This document shows positions 45,061 through 55,026 of a DNA stretch of 64,000 bases, in pieces. The notes beneath the pieces are model-generated. The model was not told where the DNA came from and searched no databases. It was given only the letters and a program-made list of their open reading frames with translations. The stretch is taken from positions 682,001-746,000 of the forward strand of contig CAMPQE020000052.1 in the NCBI GenBank assembly GCA_946902985.2. Reading direction: 5' to 3'. The translations under genes were made by a program, and so were the position numbers. Numbering within the stretch: the first letter of the stretch is position 1; each line of letters opens with the position of its first letter. The DNA comes from Meconema thalassinum. Its lineage: Eukaryota; Arthropoda; Insecta; Orthoptera; Tettigoniidae.

Positions 45061-46017
45061 TGAGCAAGTCTGTGGACATTTCTCTTACAAACATTATTCT
45101 TTGTCTGCTTTGCAACTCTTGTTTACCTCAAATTTCAGCAGCCTGTATTAGGCTTTCTCCCCTACATTTCGTTCGTTCTTGTTCGTCAGCTTTTCATCCA
45201 TTAATTCTAATATACCCTGAGTGATCCCCTCTTCTGTCTATGCTTACTCCCAAAGTATCCTCATACAGATTGTATTGTATTATTATTAATAGTTCACATT
45301 GTAGTTTCTCCTTGTACCATAACAACCGGATTGTCGTCAGAGTTAATGTTGGCCCCAAAGTTTTTCTTTGCAAACAAAAGCCAGGTTTTGGAAAATCAGC
45401 ATGACCATAACGACGTCAATTTAAGAGCTTCTTATTCCACCAGATCTCGTCGGCAAGAACGTTACGGCTATAGTTTCCCGTTGCTTGCAGCCTTGCATCA
45501 GTGCGCAGATTAAATATTATTTGACTATTGTTAAAAATGTGTTCACCATCTGAGGGACAAGTAAAGCAAGGCTAAATCTGTACTGTTGCTCCCCTTCAGA
45601 ATAAAATATTAAGAACTAACCAATTACGTATCATGTCAAAGTTCTACTTTAGCACACATACTTCACCACCAAAGTTAGTAAAACCATATCGTACAGAAGA
45701 GAAAGTGACGTGACTCCTGCAGTTTGTTTGGTCCAGCCGCTAGGAGGCTCTAGCGTCGGCTGGCGCAGAGTGCGGACGGTATCAATACCAGCAGTTGAAT
45801 GTTACTTTCCAGTTGTCAGCTTCCTCTACGTAGTATTAGATAATATGACCCAAATATAAAGTTTTCCGCACTGAGTATATTAAATGATGTCGTCCGTTAA
45901 GTTAATTATGAAACGAAAGGTTACGTCACAGTTTCATATAATAAGGAAATAAACCATTCTGACGGGGATCAAAATGTACCTGAATGTGTGAAAATCATAA
46001 GCTGTACAAATACAGTA
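45061..46017. other. Intergenic stretch, no gene recognised
   Basis: The stretch is AT-rich with a GC-richer block at 45720-45800 that contains an imperfect inverted repeat ('ccgctaggaggctctagcg'). No long open frame, RNA gene or transposon end was recognised before the Tc1-like element. Confidence 0.55.
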
Positions 46018-46019
46018 TA

Positions 46020-47409
46020 CACTGTAGAAAATGGAAATTGCAACACCATGAAGGCATTGGTCTTTCGTGTTGTTTTTCAAGATATGGAACGATGCCATGT
46101 AGGTGTGTAAACGATCAAAGTTTCAGACCCATTGGATTGTTATTGCAGGTCTCCCCACGTGATTGGTCGCGGAGGAATGAACTCCATTATACGGACTCGG
46201 GTGTAGCGTAGTTGACTTGCAGTCTGTGCTGTGAAGTGTTCCCCGTCAAACTTGCCTCGACGACAGAGAAGAGCACGCTAACAACAACTGTCACCGTTGG
46301 AGAGGGCTGGGATAATTGGGCTGTGTGAGGCTGGATTATCGCTAAGGACTGTCGCTGCACGTGTTGGCCGACAGGCATCTACGGTACAACGTGTATAGCA
46401 GCAGTGGTCAAATGAAGGTACCCACACTCGTAGAGCTGGCACAGGCATAGCGCGACAGACAACTGTGAGAGAGGATCGCCGCATCATTCGGATGGCCCGG
46501 ATGGAACCCCATGCAACAGCAGCGCAAATTCGAGCAGCTGTGGCACCCCACGTTACACAACAAACAGTTGGTAATCGCCTGCGTGCAGCTGGCTTACGAT
46601 CCCGTGTCCCTGCACAAGGTATTCCATTGACCCCACAACAGCGGCGTGTAAGGCTGGCCTGGTGTCGAGAACGATCGACGTGGGTTGACGAATGGCATAT
46701 GGTCGTCTTAAGTGATGATTCGCGCTTCTGTCTTGCCTGCAGTGATCGCAGGAATCGTGTGCGCCGACGTATCGGGGAGAGGGGCCGCCCAGACCTTATT
46801 GTCGAGAGGCACACAGGGCCAACAGCAAGCATTATGGTCTGGGGAGCTATCAGCTTTAATGTGAAATCACAATTAGTGCTTGTTGAGGGCACTATGACTG
46901 CTCGACAGTACGTTGATAAGGTACTAAATCCAGTGGTTGACCCTATGATGGCGAACATTGCTAATGGGATGTTTCAGCAGGACAATGCCCGGGTTCACAC
47001 TGCACGCATCTCCAGAGAAGCTCTCCACGACATCATAACCTTAGAATGGCCCACCAGATCCCCGGACCTCAGTCCAATTGAGCATATGTGGGACATTATG
47101 GGTCGACAACTGGCCAACGTCCTCAGGCACCCACAACTCTGGAACAACTGACACGTGCAGTGCAGCAAGTATGGGCCACAATTCCTCAGGAAGCGATCCA
47201 GGGCCTTATTGACTCCATGCCTCGCAGAATTCATCAATGTATTGCAGCCCGTGATGGGCATATCCTGTATTGATTTTTGTCCAAACTTGCGATCAGAGGG
47301 ACCTGAAAGTGTAATCATCGAATCACAACCGAACACTCGTCCTGCATGTTCAATTGCAGCAATGTAGCACCACTCCTTCTGGGTGTTGCAATTTCCATTT
47401 TCTTCAGTG
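46020..47409 (+). mobile_element. Tc1-like DNA transposon, copy 2
   Basis: The element is 1390 bp, flanked by TA at 46018-46019 and 47410-47411. The 28-bp inverted ends at 46020-46047 and 47382-47409 (CACTG.AGAAAATGGAAATT...) differ at one position. It is the same family as 20030-21403. The ends are better preserved than in copy 1, so end recognition could still work in trans even though its own transposase is broken. Confidence 0.95.
46252..47274 (+). pseudogene. Tc1-like transposase, copy 2, broken
   Basis: The start codon present in copy 1 is TTG here (46252). Two stops follow in the DNA-binding region (near 46289 and 46400). A 228-codon frame, 46465-47151, then holds the catalytic core: SDDSRF, VWGAI, FQQDNARVHTA and DLSPIEHMWD. 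The frame is lost near 47120, and the C terminus (to IAARDGHILY) lies in another frame, ending at 47274. All three acidic catalytic residues are present. The second Asp and the Glu are separated by 32 residues, two fewer than in typical DD34E Tc1 enzymes. Confidence 0.9.
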
Positions 47410-47411
47410 TA

Positions 47412-47599
47412 TATAATATAATGTAAACTCCCCCCATGTAACTTATAGCTGTAAGTTGTCCGAAAACTTTGGACAGCTTACACGATGATTTTACAAAGTT
47501 AGCAGACGACTGCTCTTTCCTAATTCATTTCGTACGAAAGAAGAAGCGGCACTTCTCGAAATGAAAAACGAGATTTCCATTAAACTGTAGTTTATGTTC
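47412..47599. other. Spacer with an imperfect hairpin
   Basis: 'gtaagttgtcc...ggacagcttac' at about 47452-47482 can fold as an 11-bp stem with a mismatch and a nine-base loop. It might be the end of another transposon. No gene is seen. Confidence 0.4.
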
Positions 47600-47980
47600 C
47601 ATGCAACGGCCCTAAAATAATCTCATTAATTCTGTCCAAACTGCCTAAGTTTTGGTCTGCTTGCCCACGTTATGAATTGGTTTGGCATAACACAATGGCC
47701 TTTAAATGACCCCATAAGTAGAAGTCTAATGGGTTGAGATCGGGAGAACGAGCACGCCACGATGTCGGTCCCTGACGCCCTATACATTTGTTTGGACTTG
47801 AATAGTGACGAAGCGTACAAGTGGCCTGTGTGCCCTCCGCACATGACCTACTAGCATCGTGCCCCGTCTGTGTTATGCACACCACAAACAAGGCACACAC
47901 ACCATATGTTTACCAGACATGTTTTGCTTGTCAGGTCCTCTATGGAGTCCCACATATTTAGTGACACCCTGTATATACTG
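47600..47980 (-). pseudogene. Mariner-type transposase fragment
   Basis: On the minus strand a short frame reads ARSPDLNPLDFYLWGHLKAIV (about 47695-47760). This is the end of a mariner-type DDE/D catalytic domain (RSPDLxPLDFFLWG in relatives). Frames on either side are shifted, and the first two catalytic Asp regions are not recognisable. 'tatacagggtgtcac' on the minus strand near 47975 looks like the outer end of the element. Only a fragment survives. Confidence 0.75.
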
Positions 47981-48929
47981 AAATACTCTGAATGAGAATG
48001 GTTAGTTTCTGGGCTGCTAAAAATACTTAATATCATTATCAACTGATGTCAGGCAATGACACATAAATATGTTCAATGACATATATAAAAAGAGGATAAC
48101 GTATTCAAAGCCAACATCTTTAGTTTGCACTCACAAAAAAAAAAAACATTATTTTGTCTACTTACTCATTTGGATGATTTGCATTTGCATCCCTCTCGTC
48201 ATCATGGGTTTCTTCTTTTATAACCTAGCGACAAAATGAATCATTAATTTCTGAGGTATTATCTTACGCTTCTACAAATAATGTAACTTTACAGCAGAGT
48301 TCAACTTGATGTGGGGATGTATTAGCTATTCCACTGACTGAAATTACTATCTTGTTTAGTTAGGAAGTTACTGTGGCTTTAAGGGGCGGAATACCGAGGT
48401 AATCTGCCCCACTTTCTTATTTCCCAGCGTATCTTACTGCATTATACAGGTCTTATCTTAAAAAAGCCATCCTTCCTTTATAGGTCAAGTAAATCTAATT
48501 GTGATAGAAAATGTGGTGAACAGTGAAATAAAGGAAGTAATAGGTTTAAGGTCTGATGAAATAATATGTAATACGCAATTTCTAGCAGTAAGAAAATAAG
48601 GGGCAAATCCAAACTCTTGTCCCATTTCAGTCTCACAGGTCACTTACAAGTGTCTTGGCCCTCAACAGTTCTACCTGACAGCTTTTAAGAAAGAACGGAT
48701 AAATCACTCTCTTTATGTCATATAAATAATATTCTTCATGAATATTTTCACAAAACACAACAGAATGTGTGATTATGGCAGTAAGCGCAACTGGATAGAG
48801 TGTTAAGTACACTATTTTACATACATTTTTACACTACATGATGCTTCTACTGCAACTCACTGACTATTTCAAAAGCTTTCATAAATGTAGTCGGTATCAT
48901 AAAAAATGGATTGAGAGCTGAGCTTATTT
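47981..48929. other. AT-rich stretch with one SINE-tail box
   Basis: No gene is recognised. The complement of the dispersed box, 'ctttaaggggcgga' followed by 'gaggtaatctgcccc', lies at about 48373-48403, and a poly-A run at 48137-48147 may be a retroposed tail. Confidence 0.55.
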
Positions 48930-49130
48930 AAAATATCACGAGACTTCCAGATCCAGGCCATGTGGTCAGGATACCTCTCCGCTCTGAATACATCTAGGTT
49001 TGAAACCCACCGCCGGCTTTCTATGAAACGGTTAGTATATTTTCTCATTCTTTCAAATTCCAGGCGAATGTGGGATTGTACGTCGTAGTAGGCCGTGGAC
49101 ATTTCTTACCAACTCCTCACCATATTTCAT
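48930..49130 (+). mobile_element. SINE-like element
   Basis: The sequence runs from 'gtggtcaggatacctctccg' through 'ggtttgaaacccaccgccgg' (decayed B box) and 'ttccaggcgaatgtggga' to 'taggccgtgg'. This is the layout of common arthropod SINEs and shares the 'aggcgaatg.ggga' module with 35640-35965. The minus-strand frame 48869-49102 is produced by it. Confidence 0.55.
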
Positions 49131-52100
49131 TCTGATTAAACAGTACATAGAGGTAACAAAGTGGGTTTAATCTAGATACATCAACGTACATATTAAGACA
49201 TATCACACATGAAGGATTATTGGCGGCAAAGAACAAAAACATCAAAGAGCAGACACCAACTAACAGAAACATGTTAACGTTTGCTAAGAGCGTCACTTCT
49301 ATACAGTAATTTTGTTCTCATCAACTCCGGCTGTAAGAAAGAACCGTTGCCCCATAGCAACTCTCTCAATCTCCTTCCCAATACTGAGGAAACGGAATAA
49401 TAAGGGTTGAAATACTTACACACATCTTAATCAGTTATAAGAAATGTAAAATACAGTAAAAGGGATTTTTCAGTGTTAATATACAAATAAAAGTGAAACT
49501 GATAAATATCGACGGTGAACAGGAAAGGCCTTGTACGCCACCTTTCTGCACCTAACCGTTGTATTTGGGGTGGATATACATTTCCTTTGAACTTCATATT
49601 TATAAATAAATGTCCTCTGCCTAACAATAGTTATCTCAGTAATCGGCAGGAACTTATTGTGCCCCTTAGTATATGATTTAAGACCTAGGCCACGTACTTG
49701 ATAACATTTTAGAGTTGATAGTTGGCAACGTCTTAATCAAGATTATGCTCGACAACAACAAATTACACGAAGAAGAAGTTATAATTACGGCAAAAAAAAA
49801 GAGACGCACAATTTCACAATATATGTTGGCAAGGGAGCCTGGCAAAATAGATCACCAATACCGACCACTCCTTGGCAGGTGTCGATTCGGTGACTCCCAA
49901 GGCTACAGAAATCCGGGGGGTGGGTCATAGAACAGCGAAGACACGCCAATTCAAATCAAGAATTATAGAAATATAATGACTCTATGGAAGGGAACGATAA
50001 ATATACTGGCGAGAATAATGATGACATTTGTTCGTATAAAACACCATCATCATGTAAACAGAATATTTTATGTAGAAAACAGATACAATATCAATGCACG
50101 AGGATAACAAAAGATCCAGTAACATGCCCCGAGTGGTGGAGCCCATAGTTTGTGTATCATATTGGGCCAGATAATAAAACAATATAACTGTGAAGCAAAT
50201 TGAAAAGTGTTCAAAACATTTATGTGAGCAAGATAAAATACATAATTCAAATGAGTGCCTACTTTATTACTATGAATTAGTCGTTATGGAAGGGGCCGTC
50301 CGTGGCCCCATCACCATATCTACGGAGGGGGAAGAAAACTTGAGAAGTTCTCCTCTTTGTCATTTCCTGATTATGGAAGAGGATTTGTGAATTTTAACAT
50401 AGTCCAGCTAGGATACTTTCTTGTCGTTACTTTTTGATATTTGTGATAGGCTAAAGTACCGTTTTGGAATATCTTATTCAGTAGAAACATCGTGTCACGA
50501 ACAGTTAGTAGTAAGGAAAGTTACCATTAGTTTATGGGATGTTATTTATTTCTGGTCACCTGTTCATTAGATGAAGTGTATGTTGAAACATAACCATGTA
50601 TATTGAGTTTGAAATCACGGATAGACGTTAGGATGAAGTGAGATAACACGATTTCAAGACCAGTGATAGAACATGATTAATAATGTTGAGACTCCCAGGT
50701 CATTCGTCCCAAGAAAGCCTTTGAATATACATGCAGGCGATGATCAGTGAGAATAATCACGTGTTATTATCTAAGGTGAAATATTAGTGATTTGAAAGGT
50801 AAGGTTTATAATGTGCAGTAATTCGAATGCAAAATGTGTGTGTTATGAAACATGTGCATTTTTAAGTTAAGCCATGTGATAAGTGTATGTCGGCGACAGG
50901 TGTAGCCAATTAACGCCCATAGTTTGAGATGATCATCGAGGCATAATGATGTTCTTCGAGGCAGGAAGACCTATAATATGCGAATATTCGACATAGGCCA
51001 GTGAAAGACTATCTGTGAGGCCATGAGAACCAAATTGTTTATGTTGAGGTTCGAGTGAGTTGGGTTTTCTCTTAGAGATACAAATGATATGCATAACCAC
51101 AAACAATGGCATTTTAGTTAGTTAGTTATTGTTGTATTAAGGGGCGGAACTACAAGGTCAACTGCCCCTGAAAATGGCATTTTGATTGCTCTACGGAGAT
51201 ACGTGTGATCTTGGGGTCTCTGCGAGAAATGAATCACAGTTAACATCCTGAAGTGAACAGATGTGTTGGTGATAGATATTGAGCTTGATATTTGAGGCTT
51301 ACTGAGGCGTTAGTAAGCCCACCATTTCAGCGGTCATTAACATCGGATCAGCTGATTGTTAGCAAGGGAAGTTATTTCCCCTATGTGTTTCCAGTTCAGA
51401 TTAGATTGGTGGATTTGAAGTTTCGATAGTGATTGTTCAGGATAGTTAACTGGAATGGTACGTTATTTGAAAAGGAATTTAGAAATGGTGAATTGTGTAT
51501 TTATTTCGAGGCAGACTTTTCTCTTTTATGTCTTTTATTCGACGGGAACGTAATTGTAAAACCCATTTATAGATAATGAGATCCTGGTTCATCGGTCTAT
51601 CCACACATGCTGATTTCACCATTGTAGAGTGAAGGGTCACAGGTTCGAGTCGAGGCTAATGTAAATAATCAGAACACTCAAGTATTTCTAAGAATATTTT
51701 TCATTAGTTTGATTTTGTGCCATGCCTTTACCTACAGGGTTGTCGACGTTTGATTTTGATGATCGTTTGATATAATCGGTGATAGACGTGATACGTTCGT
51801 TCGATAGGATTTTGATTGATCTGATTTACAGTATTCAGCTTTTGTTTGTTCTGGTAGACTCATCTCCCAGCATTAGTACTAATACCAAGTGTATATGGTG
51901 GTTACTAGTCAGAACTTGATATTTGAGATTAATACATGGTAAATGATATGATGAGATTTTAATTCTCCCACTTATAAATAAATAGCAGTTGTCACCGATC
52001 ATTTCTCATGTATTGTAGTAGTGAGGAGAGGATCTGAAGGGATATTTATCACATTTCCTCCCCCATATCATTTCAAGTACAATTTCGTGGAAGCAAATTT

Positions 52101-52331
52101 CATGTGTCGTAATTAAAATTATCTTTATTATTAAGCCAGCAGAAGGCAATCTTCTACATGACTTGTGCTTTCTATACCAAACCCAACCTAATAACAGACA
52201 GCTTCCATCTGTCATCTGTACGGTCTGAATACACAATTTTGTATTCCCTTAATTGCAATGGGGAGAGTATGATGGCGATCAGGGGATGTCCCTTATAAGG
52301 TGCAGCAAGTAGTAACCCAATAAGGTACATA
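49131..52331. other. AT-rich stretch, probably intron of a minus-strand host gene
   Basis: No exon, RNA gene or intact transposon is recognised. Small items are another complement of the SINE-tail box at about 51133-51170, and an inverted repeat 'ggggccgtccgtggcccc' at 50294-50311. A B-box-like 'caggttcgagtcg' lies at 51640-51652 with no clear A box. If the exon at 62714-62830 is real, its original splice donor is at 52332-52331 and this stretch begins the downstream intron. Confidence 0.45.
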
Positions 52332-52336
52332 CCTCT
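52332..52336 (+). other. Target-site duplication (left) of the young BEL element
   Basis: 'cctct' directly precedes the left LTR and is repeated directly after the right LTR (62713-62717). Five bases is the usual size for BEL/Pao integration. On the minus strand these bases read AGAGG and are followed by TATGT, so this copy retains the original GAG/GTATGT splice donor. Confidence 0.95.
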
Positions 52337-54764
52337 TGGTGTATTCTTTGAATACACGGTACCTGAGATATAATTTTATTGCTCTTTGCATGTTCATTTC
52401 TTCCTTCCTCTTTGTCAAACACCAACAGTGATCATCTGTTTTCTCCTTGTTGGGCATATCTCTTATGTCTTCATAAGTCTGTTCTAGATATATAACTTCT
52501 GTGACCCACCTAGCGTCATCTCGCAGCGAATCTCTGAAGCTCCTCAATTCTTCCTGGTGCTAGAGGACTTACTTATCCATTTGGCCACCAGATCCTGTTA
52601 TCATCGCCAGCTATTTTCTCCTTGAGCAAGAGGATTACGTCTACTTCTTTACTCACCATGCTGCGCTAATATCATCTGTTATCAACTCTTAGAAGATCAG
52701 CTCAGCAAGAGATTAATTTTTTGGTTTAAAGTTGGCAATGTTTATATGTTCTCCTTTTGTCTCCTACCCCCCTCTCTTTCCCCCTTTCTTGGACTCTCCG
52801 TGCTCCGTTGAGCAGCTCTCACTTCTCAGTCTGCAGTTGACTCGGTCAGTCAAAGCTCCGCTCGAGCTAGCCTCCTCAAACCAAGAGGCATACTCTCTTC
52901 TACGCCATGTTGGCTAAGTAGTCATCAAAGGAAACTTCAACTTCAACATGAAATCAAGATAAGTACCATCTTAAAGGTTTTAACCTCATCTTCATCATTT
53001 TATCTACATGCTTTTATAGATTATTTTATAGACAGCGTGAGATTACTTGTGGGGCGGTAATCATTCTTCGTGGGATTTGCCATGTTGAGCTTTCGCTTAT
53101 ATAAGCCAACCTTACTAAAAAGAGCTTTTCTTAAGCTATTTAAATGAGAAATCCTCTCACTACGTGGGATATTACTTAATACCCGCTGTCTATAATTATA
53201 AAGCTAGTTCCTCCGTTGGATTTTCTCAACCCCATTTTTCTGCTAAGGTCGTTCTGGAACCTTCGAGATCTTGTACTCTATCTGCGAGTCTTGCCGTCAA
53301 GTATTTTTCACGCATTTGTGAAAATACTAGTTAAAATGAGGAATCTTCCTTAAATTACTGCAATAGCGAACTTTCTTCCCCCGTTGGAACATTCTATGGC
53401 GCATTTAATTGTAAATCACAACTTTTTCAAGAAATAGACTCTCACCTATATAGTGCAATCAGTTATTTCCATAATTGCAATAACTTTCTTTTTCATGAAC
53501 TTTAGTGTTTCTATAGTGAACTTTGCATCCATCTTCATGGACTACAGTAATAATCAGTGCTTGTTCAACTTTCTACCGCGTCGCGATCGTCCGTTTATAT
53601 TTGAATACGGCCATGAACATTGATCCTATATCCCAATGATCTTTCCTCAACCTTCTACTAACCACCCATATTAATAAAATTGTAACTTTCTATAAGGTGT
53701 TACTCACGAAGTGCCCTTCCAACTTTGCTAGTTTAACATTAATTAAATTCTGCATAATTACGTGTGTAACACACGATTCAAATTCACATTGTTCCTTTCC
53801 TATAATCAGGAAAAACAATTCCTTAAACTCTTGAGAGAGTCATGTTCAGGTTTCACGAAATGGAAACTGCCCCATTTTGCTCGTGATTCCTAATTAAACA
53901 TAAGAAGTCTAGAACCTTCCCTTTGATTACTTACTTAGGTTTCACAGTAAGTGACCTGCCTTCCTTTGTATAATTCTCATAAAGTAATCCTGTTTAAATA
54001 TATGAAGTTGTAGGAACTTCTATTTTTATGCTTTATGTTTTCCTTATAGTTAGCTTGAAAGTTGTTGTTCTCTCTAGAATATTCTTGCAGAAATTTCTTA
54101 TAGTACACTCCTTGTACTCGTGTAAATGTTTAAACTTTAATCATTTCATTTAGTCCTTTTTCAAATCTTAAAAAAGATTTTAGTACTAGGTTTAAAAACC
54201 TTAAGAATTGTTATTTTCCTGGAGCAATTTCTGAATGTTGTCGGAGGTCTGCGACCTCAAATTGTTAATAAGATTGGAAAATATTTACTTGTTAAAAATA
54301 TTAATTTCTCCTGAATTGTTAAATAAATTAAATATTTGTTTTTGGATTCATCATTTCTCTGATACTACAGTTAGGCAGGATCCTGGCTTTCCTAGCTCTT
54401 CCTAGGTTTATGCCCTCGTTCACACTCAATAAAGCTTTTACTATCTGTCTGGCCAGACCATCACCCTTCCCTATAGTACTTTTATTCGTGCTTGGAAGGA
54501 AATACACTAAAGCCTTTCTCTGGCAAACTGCCCAAGTCTTAGCTGCGGTTCCCGTCAGCTTCGACCAAGCTCGTACCCACTTTAGGTATCCGAGCACGAA
54601 TTTGCGGTGGCAACCGCTTCTAAATGGATTGAAAGTTAAATTAATAACTTTTGTGGGACTCTCCTCCTATTTTTCTATCCTTTTTCTCCAATCCAAAATC
54701 TACTTCCTTCCTTTAATCATCTTCCCTTGGTGGGTGGGTTATTCCTCAGCCAATAAACTACCCA
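52337..54764 (+). repeat. 5' LTR of the young BEL element
   Basis: The LTR opens with TGGTGTATTCTTTGAATACA, containing a perfect 8-bp inverted repeat with a three-base loop (gtgtattc / gaatacac). A TATA-like 'cttatataagcc' lies near 53096-53107 and 'aataaaattg' near 53672 could serve polyadenylation. The LTR is unusually long. It contains a minus-strand frame (52547 downward) that I do not recognise. It matches the other BEL LTRs of the window only in blocks, such as 'agataagtacca'. Confidence 0.95.
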
Positions 54765-54768
54765 AAAA

Positions 54769-54788
54769 TTGGTACCAGAAACCCGGGA
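54769..54788 (+). other. Primer-binding-site region of the young BEL element
   Basis: 'ttggtaccagaaacccggga' lies four bases after the LTR end. It is conserved with 38970-38990 in the defective element, as expected for the tRNA primer site. I have not matched it to a specific tRNA. Confidence 0.7.
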
Positions 54789-55026
54789 GAGTCCATTTTT
54801 TATTTCTATTGTTTGTCAAGTGTCATTTGACAATACTTGGCAAATTATTATCTGCTTTGGATTTTTCAGCTATATCTACGTCATGCAAAGCCTGTGAACG
54901 GGAAAGAGGCCGCTCCTGTCTCCTTTGGTGTGTCCCATTCTTTCTACCCATTCGCTGCTGCAAACTTGACAGCATCTCCAAGGTTCTACAGTTTCGTGAG
55001 TTGTATTTCAATTTATTCTCTTTATC

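Noticed and set aside
48869..49102. 77-codon minus frame that at first looked like a conserved host exon
   Set aside because: The underlying plus strand carries SINE modules (decayed B box, 'aggcgaatg.ggga', 'taggccgtgg'), and a stop lies just upstream with no splice acceptor.
51560..51680. tRNA gene
   Set aside because: A B-box-like 'caggttcgagtcg' is present but no matching A box at the right distance and no cloverleaf could be folded by eye. The other B-box sites in the window belong to SINEs.
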